From Timema cristinae (lineage: Eukaryota; Arthropoda; Insecta; Phasmatodea; Timematidae): 64,000 bases of DNA. Position 1 is the stretch's first letter. Every line of letters starts with the position of its first letter. Under the pieces are notes generated by a model, which saw nothing but the letters and a program-made list of their open reading frames with translations, did not search any database and had not been told where the DNA came from. The stretch spans positions 15,967,172 to 16,031,171 of the forward strand of contig JBCFYV010000012.1 in the NCBI GenBank assembly GCA_039000515.1, written 5' to 3'. Shown piece by piece: positions 25,811 to 36,587 of the stretch. The position numbers were made by a program, and so were the translations under genes.

Positions 25811-26189
25811 AAATAGGCGACAACACAGGGAACATTTCTTCTTATTTTCAGTTGCATGAGATATTTCAACTGATTTTTTCAGCGCTAATTTAAAATCTGA
25901 AAGAGGTTTTCCTCTATATTCTCTAGTTTTCGTTTTAATTTGAAACTTGTGATTTTCGAGGGGGAAAAAAAAGGACATCCATTGCTATTTACAGTGCAGA
26001 TAGCTTGAGCACTATGCTTAGATTTATTCTAACTGTAGACTAATTATGCTAATTTTTTTTACAAACATATATATTCTTTATATTTATTGTTAATTTTTGG
26101 ATTCTAGAGATCTATCTGTTTTAAACAAAAATAATACATGTTTTTCTTAGTTTACTGCCACAATGTCCCAGGTCTTCATAGGCAATTAG
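25811..26189. other. Unassigned AT-rich sequence
   Basis: Lies immediately upstream of the transposon-protein remnant. Nothing recognisable. Confidence 0.45.
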
Positions 26190-26844
26190 GTGTTGTTACC
26201 TCGTATGGCCCTACAGAATGGTGATTATTTCTGGACAGTTCAAAACACAGCCTCAATCAAGACGTGTGTTCTCTTGCACAGTGGCAATGTTTATGGAGCA
26301 GTTCCAGAAGAACGTAATAACATCAAAATGGCTATAGACTTACTCAATCATCACAAGCACAACTGGATCATTTGTCTGGACCTGAAAATGGTCAGCTTCT
26401 TCCTTGGACAACAGAAAGGCTTCACGAAGTTTCCATGCTATCTCTGAATGTGGGAAAACCGATCTCGAAAGAAACACTGTACCCAGATGGAGTGGCCCAT
26501 TCGTGAAACTCTAGAAGCTGGCATGCCAAACAATGTGAATGACCCAATCGTCAGCCGAGAGAAAATTATTCCTCCCCCACTCTATATCAAGCTTGGTTTG
26601 ATGGAACCGTTTGAGAAGGCATCCATTTACTAATATTCACCTTGATCAATTTCCCGCGAACCTTGGGGCTGTTAGTGATGGACAGGGAGAGCGCTTTCAT
26701 CAAGATCTCATGACGATGTAAGAACGTTATCAAGGGCGATAGGACAAAATTATGATGGAAGACTACTGCTGGAGAATTAAACGAGATTGGCCTGAAAAAG
26801 TCCACAAACGCCAGAGCTACAAGCGTAAATTCTTGCCTGAATAA
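26190..26844 (+). pseudogene. Broken gene for a widespread invertebrate transposon-associated protein
   Basis: Conceptual translation in one frame (26190-26633, interrupted by TGA at 26445-26447) gives ordered matches to a family I recall as multi-copy in arthropod and other invertebrate genomes: 'HNWIICLDLKMVSFFLGQQ', 'GFTKFPCYL', then 'EWPIRETLEAGMPN' and 'PPLYIKLGLMEPFEKA'. After a frame shift near 26640 the C-terminal part reads 'NLGAVSDGQGERFHQDLMTM', stop, 'ERYQGR', stop, 'MMEDYCWRIKRD', and ends at TAA 26842-26844. Intact relatives have roughly 150 more residues between the two halves, so a central deletion is likely. At least three in-frame stops and a frame shift show it is dead. The family's biochemical function is not known to me. 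I treat it as mobile because intact relatives are repetitive. The short open frames at 26190-26447 and 26448-26633 are pieces of this remnant, not genes. Confidence 0.75.
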
Positions 26845-27878
26845 TACCTAGTTGAACTTTGAATTCCATCCTTATCAGTTGTTCTAAATTATCTATCATA
26901 TTTATGTCGAAATATGTTAATTTAAAGTAAAACGCATTAGTGCATACTCTATACTCATATTTGACTATAATGGATACATGTTTCAGATATGAAAAGTGGC
27001 GACACATAATTTACTGTGCAAGAGTTTTTTAGTCTTCTTTTTTTAACCTTAAATCATATTGTGATTCACCAACACATTTTCGTGAATACTTGAGGAATAT
27101 AGCTTTTTCAAGATGGTTGTTTATGCCTTATTTTAAGATTTCATTATCATAAATTCCTCAGATAGACCATGTCATCAGGCGAGAGGAGAAAAATTAAAAT
27201 GTTGAATTGCAAAAAATCTAGAGCTTACAAAGAAAAACTTACTTCATATTTTGAACTCAGCACACCAAATTAGGTAATAACAAGTACTAGTATAAATACA
27301 ACCAAAAATGTGGTTACCCAATGTTATCCACTTCAAATAGTAAGATATATATATATATATATATATATAGGCTGTATTCGTTGAGGTTATGATTATAATA
27401 ATGTAGTATTAACATTTTTGATACACAGTACGTATATTCCACGCGAGTGTTGGAAGAAAACTGGAATTGCTATTAATGCTTTATTGTAGCTCATTTGATA
27501 ATGTTCCCGGTGTTAAGTCTTAGCTTGGGGTATCTCGATTGCCTTTCATTTAAATAGTTGGCATATTTTTCAAAAAAAAAATTACTAGACTTTTCAAAAA
27601 AGGAAAATGTTCCGGAAAACATTAAAAGAATATATTCCATCGTGCATTCCTATTCATACCTTAGTTTTGTTAGTAGGACACTTATATACTAGTATATTTT
27701 TGCCTGCCAGCGACAGGCGACGCTTTAGGATGCAACTAAGCTGAAAAGCGCAGACTTCTCATTCACTACAAGAAAGGATTTTTGAAATAAAAGGGGGTTG
27801 AAAATAGCCCTTTCTTGAAAGCCACCGAATTAGAAACACGTAATTTGAAGTGTAGTTTAATTTTTAAAAAAAGTATGG
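26845..27878. other. Unassigned AT-rich sequence with a TA microsatellite
   Basis: Contains an (AT)n run at about 27345-27368. Otherwise nothing recognisable. Confidence 0.5.
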
Positions 27879-28532
27879 TGCACCGTACAGACTTTATCTC
27901 TAATTTAACTAAAAATGGAGACATTTACTTATAAATCGTTTGATTTGTGAAACGAAATAATATCCATTGTAGGAAAAATAGAGCATCAGATTCTACCAAG
28001 GAGCATAAATGAAATAATATACACTTTTACAGAAATATTAAGAAAAGAGAAACATCTATTTTCACCAAAGAACATAATCAGTTAACCATATTAGAGACCT
28101 CAGAGATTAGCATTTTCTTAAATCTCGGAAACTAACGGTTTTATAAAAATATATTTCAAATATAAGTTTTTATTTTAATGTTAAGCTATTACAACTTTAA
28201 AATGATGAGTTATTTCATAGTTGCGGGGATATGATCAAAAGTGAAAATTTACGCTTATGTAAAATACCTTCAAAGTCATTTTATGGGAAAATGAGAATTG
28301 TTATCTTGTGTGTAGTGTTAAACTGTGTCTATATACAAAATTTATTCAAAATCGTTATAGAAGAATTTGAGAAAATTGATTTCTACCCTTCAAGTAAACT
28401 ATCCTTAATTTAAGGGTTAGATATATAATTCGAAAATCACCTTGTGAGAACCTTATTAAAACACTATGTATGAAATTTTAGCTCATCCGGTAAAATTACT
28501 TTGGTTCTAGGCCAAGATACAAACAGGGGGAA
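27879..28532 (-). repeat. Dispersed element Family A, single unit
   Basis: On the minus strand it shares landmarks with the copies at 40.1 and 61.6 kb: the tail region around 'aaaatggagacatttact' and 'gtgaaacgaaataat', then 'gaaaattgatttct', 'cttcaagtaaactatcctta', and 'ttctaggccaagataca', which is the complement of the 5' section. It ends before the 'catgaccccc' motif, so it is 5'-truncated. The open frame at 28231-28413 is not a gene. Confidence 0.7.
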
Positions 28533-29627
28533 AAACCCAACTAAAATAAACAAACTGTGCAAAATTTAAGCTTTCTAAGACGTCTATGGTCTTCTGGATG
28601 GTACGTAAACACATAAACTCACACGCACAACACACACATACATATATATTTTAATAAATTATATATAGAGCTGTGAATGCAGCTATAGACAATTTCTAAA
28701 CAAAATAATAGTTACTAACAAATGCAATTTTAATTTAGTTTATGTTCTCTTAAACAATTTTGAAGCAGGAATTTCCATAAACCCTTCTTGTACTCCGGCA
28801 AACATTTAATAAGTGCTACATTAACAAATAATAACACGTATACTTTCATTGCAACAGAAGATCATAATGATCACAAGAACGTTGATGAAAGATTAAGGTT
28901 TTAAGCGGAAATGTCTACACTAGTAGTTAGTATATTACTAAATATACAATCTTACTCACGCTATAATTATTCCATAAGATTTATGTGTCCTTTAGCTCTT
29001 TCTTTATACTTTTTACATAGGATATTACCTCTCTGCTTCCGTGACGTCACCAAAGTAGAGAATCGGGGCTGTATAGCGAAATTGTCGACCCAGCTCGGTT
29101 GCCACCAAGTAGTTTTCAACGTAGAGGAAACAATGAAATCTAAAAATGGTGGTGAGGGGGGAAGGGGGGGGGGAAACATTAAAGAAACGAAACAATAGTC
29201 TTACTCCTACCGCTGATGTGATCTTAGTTTCTTGCAGACAAAGGAACTGTGATACAATCGCCAGTTCACCATGAAGTGAGCCCAGTTTTACAATTCAAGA
29301 AGACAAATAGAATTCTGTGAAAGCTACCACTGGAACACTCTTAAGAGCTCGTCTCACCCCCAGATAACACCTAACTTAGGTCGGTAATACAGCTAAACAA
29401 GACGTCAAATCGTATTGCTCTTTAAAAATAATTGAATTTAGACTAGTGAAAAAAGTCCAGCAAAATTTAAAAATAATTATTAAAAAGAAAAAACTACCTA
29501 ATTGATCCCTTTTCAATGGTGTCAAATGAAGAATGCAGGATACCGCATTTCGCTTAAGTTTTCTGGTTCAAGCGTCCCATCTGATATCCTGGTTAATTGG
29601 TCCGGCCAGTCGTGAGATGGGTTCTTA
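28533..29627. other. Unassigned sequence with a CRE-like palindrome
   Basis: The 10-base palindrome gtgacgtcac occurs near 29040, inside a more balanced stretch (29030-29170). That stretch also has an ATG in a fair context ('ggaaacaatgaaa') followed by a G-rich run. A promoter or first exon is conceivable but unsupported. Open frames at 28911-29198 (plus) and 28967-29179 (minus) overlap and show no domain. Confidence 0.35.
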
Positions 29628-29845
29628 AGGTCATTCGACAGTAAAATGTTACTGCACAATTTTAACAAGTGTATAATTATAAGCTATAAATAGTGATTAA
29701 ATTATTTCAAATCATTACATTTCACCAGTTTTAAGTGGTCAAACTTGATATTTTATACTTTTCATGTACTATTAATAAAATAGAGTAGTTAAATGTATGG
29801 AGCTGAAATTCATATAGGTGTACACAAGGAAATATTTATATGTTA
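29628..29845 (+). mobile_element. Family B palindromic MITE, one arm only
   Basis: 'aaggtcattcgacagtaaa', then 'gcacaattttaacaagtgt', 'ataagctataaatagtgatt', 'aagtggtcaaacttgata' and 'ggagctgaaattcat' follow the same order as each arm of the palindromic element at 57469-58013. The second arm is not present. Confidence 0.65.
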
Positions 29846-31001
29846 AAGGAATTTTTTTTATGTATAAGCTTTTTAAAAGTGGTAAAATGACATTTTGAAT
29901 TATATATAGTTATTATTATTTTTATTGTTACCTAACTTTATTCGTTAATTTTATTAATGTGTCCCAATTGATAATTGCAAATATAGGTTTAAAATGTATA
30001 TTTAATTAAATGTCCTGTTTTGACTGTGACAACAATGACTATCAGAACATAATATGCCCGGCCGAGGCAAATGGTCATATCATTCTAAATAATGACACAC
30101 ACAGGTAAAGCGGACACTGGCTTCCTTTATCTGGTGGGTGTTACTGGAATGGGCTGAGACATTGCTACTTGCTAGCTTTTCCAAGAGAGTCCCATGATCC
30201 CCCACCCCCTAAAATCACACCAACTTTCTTATATGGTGAACAAAAAATTTCAAAAATACGCATTCTTTACGTGTACATTTTAAACCAAATTGTTCAAATA
30301 TGTTTAACAAATTTTTAATTTTCTTAAATATTTTATTTGTAAACTACCCTAAAATTATTTTAGTTTGTAAAAATAAAACAGTATTCTTATTTATTATGAA
30401 AAACTATCCACAAATACCCATTTTGAAATCATTCTTAAATGTCAATTATGAAAAATTTCAAATTTTCTATGATATGTCGTAAGTAAATTTCCCTTAAAAT
30501 AGTTTATTTTATAAAAATAAAGATACATCATTAGTGATTATGTAAAATAGACTTAGAGACCAATCATGAACAAACTCGATTGAGCGTTTTCAAAAATATT
30601 CAAACTATACAAAAATCAGTGATCAGTAAAGTACTATATATATTTTTTATGCAAGCACGGCAGCACAAAACTAAAAAATAGGGGCTCCACATCATTTAGG
30701 CAGATCATCACACAAACAATGACCACAAGAAGGTAATTATAGGATATTTATCTTACAGTTGTCTACTGTTGAAACCATCTTAAAAGTTAGCTTCTACGTT
30801 ATAAAAATTTCTTGGCGTATAAATACATGAAAGTAGACTTAATAGCTCTTTGAAGGCAAACACAATAATATAAATAAATAAGATCTAGAAAACACTATTA
30901 TGAAATATCTGATCTTTAAAAAGTAAAAATGCTTTACAATTTTGAAATGCCCTTAATTATAAATTACAATACTTTCTATTTACTTCATGACGGGTTTTTT
31001 C
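29846..31001. other. Unassigned AT-rich sequence
   Basis: Very AT-rich. The open frame at 30300-30482 is Phe/Asn/Lys-rich with no domain. Confidence 0.5.
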
Positions 31002-31230
31002 ACGTATTACTACCCGTCTGAGTTATACAATTATTTACATTAATATACATTAATAGGGACGAGGGGGTATAAGTTGGAGAAAATGTACCCAATGTGTATA
31101 GAGGAAGAGTAGGAAGGTTTTTTTTTTTTAAAAAGGCACACCCAACCGGGACTTTAACATTATCTGCCAATCCCCAATATCTGGAAACTAGACCAAACCA
31201 ACGCCTTTGCCCACGTGTCCACAGGTGCGG
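31002..31230 (-). mobile_element. SINE-1 copy, degraded
   Basis: On the plus strand the text begins with the complement of the tail ('tattactacccgtctgagtt'). The shortened body ('gaagagtaggaaggttt') follows, then 'cacccaaccgggactttaac' (B-box region) and a head-side end at 'gtgtccacaggtgcgg'. Confidence 0.6.
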
Positions 31231-32810
31231 ATTTTGTGTCCATTAATTTAATTAACCATCTGTATATTTTATACTACCAATCCCACGTGATGTGACGTGG
31301 CATTCATTCCTGTATTATCTAAAGCTATATCTTCCTCGTTTCTATTCCATTAATGATATCAATGTACACGCATAGCCCGAAAAGGTACAAGATGTGGTGA
31401 AAAACTCTCACTTTTATCCAAAATGGGCTAAGGGTCCGCGATGGGAAACTGTCGGGCACAAACAAAAATAAGCATAGAAAAGTTACTAGAGCTATATACT
31501 ATCAAGTATTTGTACGTCAGGTCATGCTATCTGCAGCTGTCACTTTTGATCAATAATATCAATTCCAATAAAGTAATAACAATAATATTATAAAATATCA
31601 TAGTTGACCACAAAAATATATATTTCAAAAAGGGGTTTCTTATGCAAATTGAACTAAGTTTTTTAATCCCAGCCGGTGTGATGCTTCTGTCACGCATGTG
31701 TGGGAAGGGGCAACAGCCGAAAAGCACCCAACATATTTTGTTCGAAGTAAAATAAAACCCGAAACGAAGACCTGGCTATCTTTATTTTGATTTGATTCCT
31801 GGTGCAGCCGAAACATTTAGTGTTGATAAAATTTATAAAAATTAACTGGGTGTTGTGTCTACTTAAGGGTTAAGTTATTTTCTAACTCCTGCACTGTCAA
31901 ACTGAAGTGTACGTTAAATACCTCTAAAGAGAGTTTGTATAAAATATAATATAAATATGTTTGATATGGCGCATCAAAGCTCTATTAATTGACCTATCCA
32001 GGTTATTATTTATACCAAAAGCACAATTCTCACTTAATATATCCCATTAATTACTAGTTACTACATTATGCACATGGGTCGATAGGAGTACTTACTGGCT
32101 TACAGTCGGTCATGTTAAAACGGGCAAAAAGTTCCCGTACATAACCTCGCTGTCGTAAAGAGATGTACCCAACATCCTGGTCGATCTCAATGCCTAAACA
32201 ACATTTCGCGTAACCAAGATCTTTCAGCTCAAAATGCAATCCTAGGTCAGCGATTGTTTTTGGACTTTATATGGGGGTAATAACCAAGATTAAAGGGATA
32301 CTTCGAAAACATATGTAATTAATTACCTTGGTTTGGGAAAATAAATCTACGTGGTGATTGATTCCTTTTGTACTGATAGAAAAATGTAGGGTTTAAAAAT
32401 TGCATCCAAAATGTTTTAGCTCACCAACCTTAAATTAACACTCCAGATAAACATGCCTAAAAAATCAGAGTACGCAAACCACCATCGACTTGGCAACAGC
32501 GCCAGACCCAGCTGCTGCCAGTCATCTCCGACCAGGTGTAGTCACGATTTCCCCTCTTAGATTCTGCAACAACGGTTTGTCGCGTGCCCGATTACTGTCG
32601 ACGCCCGCTTGCGCCTCTTCCCCACACCATCCCTCACGCAAGCCCATTATAACATACCGCGATGGGTTCATTAGCTTTATTATCAGACGTTCTTATACAC
32701 TCTAACGCCAGTACTGACTATCATTGAGATTTTTTACAATTTCCAAACATAAAACAGTTTTCATTTAGAAACTTAAACAGTATATTGAAGTTAGTTTGTA
32801 ATCTATGTAA
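31231..32810. other. Unassigned sequence
   Basis: AT-rich, apart from a more GC-rich patch at 32480-32660 carrying a 71-residue plus open frame (32490-32705). No domain is recognised, and no TSS or splice signal can be assigned with confidence. Confidence 0.45.
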
Positions 32811-32970
32811 ACGCATTTAATTACGCTAGTGAGGTATGAATGAAGAAGTTAGAATTTAGAGGAAGTGTACTAACAGTTGCGTGGAAAGACATTCAAGAAA
32901 ACCAGCCTTCAGTAAACTAGTATGGGATTTGAGCACCGACCTCACTGTTATCAGTGAACTAGACTATAAA
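32811..32970 (-). mobile_element. SINE-1 fragment, 3' part missing
   Basis: Complement landmarks are in order: 'aattacgctagtgaggtatg', 'tttagaggaagtgtac', 'tgcgtggaaagaca', 'gggatttgagcaccgacct', 'cagtgaactagactat'. The last tRNA-like bases and the tail are missing. Confidence 0.65.
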
Positions 32971-33013
32971 GTTTATCCTGAACACAGGACGAGCTTGGAT
33001 ATTTTCTCGGTAG

Positions 33014-33428
33014 CGCTAGGTCGACCTATGCTCCCGTGTCTAGGTGTCATTTCTCAGTAGGGCTATGTTCCCGTGTCTAGGTGTCATTTCTCAGTCGGGC
33101 TAAGTTCCCGTGTCTTCGTGTCATTTCTCAGTAGAGGTAGGTTCCCGTGTCTAGGTGTCATTTCTCAGTCGGGCTAAGTTCCCGTGTCTTCGTGTCATTT
33201 CTCAGTAGAGGTAGGTTCCCGTGTCTTCGTGTCATTTCTCAGTCGGGCTAAGTTCCCGTGTCTTCGTGTCATTTCTCAGTAGAGGTAGGTTCCCGTGTCT
33301 TCGTGTCATTTCTCAGTCGGGCTAAGTTCCCGTGTCTAGGTGTCATTTCTCAGTCGGGCTAAGTTCCCGTGTCTTCGTGTCATTTCTCAGTAGAGGTAGG
33401 TTCCCATGTCTAGGTGTCATTTCTCAGC
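33014..33428. repeat. 37-bp minisatellite, 11 units with two alternating types
   Basis: The constant core 'gtgtcatttctcag' appears 11 times with a 37-base period. The variable linker is either 'tcgggctaagttcccgtgtc' or 'tagaggtaggttcccgtgtc'. From unit 3 to unit 9 these two types alternate strictly, making a 74-base higher-order unit. Unit 10 breaks the alternation. Edge units (1 and 2) are more diverged, as is usual for arrays that grow from the middle. Confidence 0.92.
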
Positions 33429-35410
33429 ATTTATTTAAATGGATACTTGTACGCGTAAGCAATCTGCGCAAATGTAGGCCTACCCTTCATTTACTATGAA
33501 AGGTAGCAAGCAAACCTTGACGGGCTAGACTATAGTGCAACTTAAAATAATGAGCCATAGTGTAATCGGTCAATGTAGGGGTAGACAGAGTATACTGTAC
33601 GTTACAATGCGCAGGTGATCTAAGCTTGTTTTTCCTCAACATAGGGATGATTCCCCATCCTATAAACAATTTAATGATGGGATATTATATTAAAATCCAT
33701 CCTCTTTGCTCTATTCTCTTAGATTGTTAAAGTTGTTACTAAAGCAGATTAAATTTAATTTAACAGTCTTAGGAAGAAACCTTAATAGAACTAGTCGTCC
33801 CATCCAGGCGAAAGATCACATAAGTCAACTTTTTTGCTTGATCAAATTACAGGATTTTAGAAAAGCTCAGCGACAGGTCAGATGTAGGGTGTTATTTTTG
33901 TTTTTTATTTTTCAACTCCGTAGTTCAATATCTCTTTATATAAATATAGACCTGTCACTTTTGATTTACTTCATAAAACCTGTCATAATAGCGTCTCATC
34001 ATTCACCGATTAGCGTAAAATATTTATAGATTTGATTTGTGACACGAAATAAATACGAGTAAATAAACTTTAAGAAATATGTTCGTCGCAATGGCTTTCT
34101 ATGTTACATTTGACACACATTATAATCTTTCTGAGCTGCTATGGCAGTGCTGATAGAGGAAATTTATGAATGCGTCAAAGGAGTGGACAGACTTTAAAAA
34201 AACTGGTGATAGCATGCTAGTGAATAAAACCATATTTTAAAAACTTCTACATATTCGCAATTAGTTTTACTTCAAAACAAATCACAGGACTTACCGAGAA
34301 ATTGAGTTTCAAATTAAATGCGGCAGTCAGAGTTGCTACCAAATTCCCCCTGTTTTAAGACACGGGAGTAACGTAGAGAATACAATTTCATTTGTCATAA
34401 AATTGATTATTGTAAAGTCATGTCATTCGTGTTTAGAACAGGATTATTTGACGTTATGGGGAAATTAACCCAGTTGTCACGTGACCCAATTTTAAGGGAT
34501 GAGAAAGAAGGAGGATGGAGGGATGGCTAGGACAAGTATTTGCATCTGTGTGACTTATTATTCAAGTCAGTTTTTATTCCATGCAGTGTCCTAATATTTA
34601 AAAACGATGCTGATAAGACATGATGAACGGATCCATTTTGGCAAGGCAAAAGACCCAACGAAAGACAAAATGTCTTTAATATTTGAAGTTTGGATAGTAA
34701 TGTTCCAAATTGACAAATGCCCCAGATTCTAATAATTTATTTTAATAAAACTCTTTAGGTTTTACCGGTTATCCAAGTACGTGTCAACCCTGTGCAGGGA
34801 ATTGTTTCCGAAAACATTATATAAAGTTATCCTCGAAATTGGTGTTGGGGAGAAATAGAAGCCGTGTGAAAGTGAGAACACAGGTTGTGGTGGCTGACTG
34901 TACAGTGTGAAACGGTAGGTCAGAGTAGTAGTGAGTTTCAGGCTGTGAAAGTGAGGATAAACAAACCACCGTTCACATATTACTTGATGTGAATAATAAA
35001 TGAAGAACCAACGTGTTGGCGCAGTCGCAGGAATGTTGAACAGCCGGGCCAGAAGACACTTATGGTGGGATTCTGAGAGGAAGAAAGGCATTCGACACTT
35101 ACTACAACTACTTTCATACATTCATGTGTCAAGTCATGTGATCTGTTGATGTCACTTTGGACATATAATACCAATATTTATAAAATAATACGAGTAATAA
35201 TAATTTATTATAAATTCTTTCAATGTTGACCGCAAAAAACCGTTTGCATTTGATGAACCTTTCTAATAATATAGGCTTACCTATAAGCTACTACAGTACA
35301 AGGCTACAGGGAACTACAGTATGTAGCTTAGCCAAAGTTTTTAACGCGAACTTATATCCAGAGATGAGTAATTTAAATATGGCATAAACCTAAATACATA
35401 CCCGTTGGGA
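33429..35410. other. Unassigned sequence
   Basis: Includes the longest open frame outside a repeat (34762-35121 minus, 119 residues), which has no domain, signal peptide or supporting context that I recognise. The 107-residue plus frame at 33706-34029 is also unsupported. No repeats identified. Confidence 0.4.
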
Positions 35411-35703
35411 TACTATTATTAATAGCACCGCGTCTTACTACCAGTTCGGTTTATACGCACTTACGATAATATGTAATGGTAGGGTGATTGTGAGATGAAA
35501 TGGAGGACCTACAGTTTAACGTGGGATCCGAACCACGGTGGAGCCTTGGCATTCCATACATTCACAAGTTGTGATTAATACTCGCCTTGTCAGAGGTGAA
35601 GGAAGGGTTTGGTAATCAGATAAATCTGTGCTGGGACCGAGGATTGAAATCCGCACCCGCAGCAATGAAGTCTGACACCTTAACCCTAAACAACCAGGTC
35701 ACC
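35411..35703 (-). mobile_element. SINE-2 copy
   Basis: Plus-strand text starts with the complement of the (AAT)n tail and of 'gtaagacgcggtgct'. It continues with 'ggtagggtgattgtgagatg', 'gtgggatccgaaccacggtg', 'cttgtcagaggtgaaggaag', 'gggaccgaggattgaaat', and ends at 'accaggtcacc'. The complete order matches the plus-strand copy at 61290-61616. Its 5' side runs directly into a SINE-1 on the same strand. Confidence 0.85.
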
Positions 35704-35912
35704 CATTAGGATACTAAGCTAATGTGCAGTAAGTAAGGTTGAACTTGAAGGAAGTGTACCTGCATTTGAGTTGAAAGAATGGAAAACCATTTAGAAAAAC
35801 ATCTCTTAGTAGACCTACACCCGCCCGAGATTCGAAACCCGATCTCCTTGTCATGCGCAGTCCAGTCTAATGCGAAAGTAGCGCGTTAGACCATGCAGCC
35901 ACCGAAGCGGGT
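35704..35912 (-). mobile_element. SINE-1 copy lacking its own tail, fused to SINE-2
   Basis: Read on the plus strand: 'taaggttgaacttgaagg', 'gtacctgcatttgagttg', 'gagattcgaaacccgatc', 'gtagcgcgttagaccatg', ending at 'ccaccgaagcggg'. Head, B box and body are well kept. The 3' tail expected on the low-coordinate side is replaced by the 5' end of SINE-2. Confidence 0.8.
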
Positions 35913-36184
35913 CACAAAGAAATTAATAGTTCACATTTAGTGTGCTCTAATTTGGATTGACAAAAAAACACTTAACTATCTCAAACTGTGCTATGTTTTA
36001 ATTTAATTTTGAATAAGTCTAATTTATTGTGATAATTTTCATGTTCATAATTTAATAAATACTACTTTGAGTATTTTTCTATCCCACATAAACACCTGGG
36101 AAAATATTAGTTTTTGAATATTTTAAATATACATTAATGATTTTAAATGCAAGGCATCAAAGATACAATGTACCTTAATCGATG

Positions 36185-36405
36185 GGCACGCAGATTGAAC
36201 GTCAGGATATTATGGTCTTGTTTGCCATTGTTGGGGAGGTCAAGTTTTGAATTACAGCCAGATGTACACAAGGTGTTTTTTCCTAAATGGTTTTCAACAT
36301 TCTCTTCAGTTAAATGCAGACACATTTTTCTTTATATATCTTCCTCAACCCTTACCCACTGTAGTGATTAAAATGTGCATAGTCCAAACGGATAGTAAGA
36401 CGAGT
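36185..36405 (+). mobile_element. SINE-1 variant-head copy, degraded
   Basis: The head 'gaacgtcaggatattatgg', weak B box 'gtcaagttttgaattaca', body 'cagatgtacacaaggtg', 'tttttcctaaatggttttc' and tail 'ccaaacggatagtaagacg' are in order. Small open frames on both strands across it (36143-36371) are artefacts. Confidence 0.65.
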
Positions 36406-36587
36406 TGAAAAATCAAACCTGAAGGATATAAAACATGATGCTATAGGCTATATATGGTCCGCAACAAGCCCAAAGTTTTTGAATCTGACCCTTTGACTAA
36501 TTTGAGTTTGAGACTATTGCCTTATAACATTCGACCACTGAGGTACCGGTATGTAACTTTAAGTCCTTAAGCTCTCAATGGACCCTG

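Noticed and set aside
33014..33428. CRISPR-like reading of the 37-bp array
   Set aside because: The parts between the constant cores are not unique spacers but two alternating variants of the same unit.
34762..35121. 119-residue minus-strand open frame, longest outside tandem repeats
   Set aside because: No recognisable domain, no signal peptide pattern, and a length compatible with chance. No splice or promoter context could be assigned.
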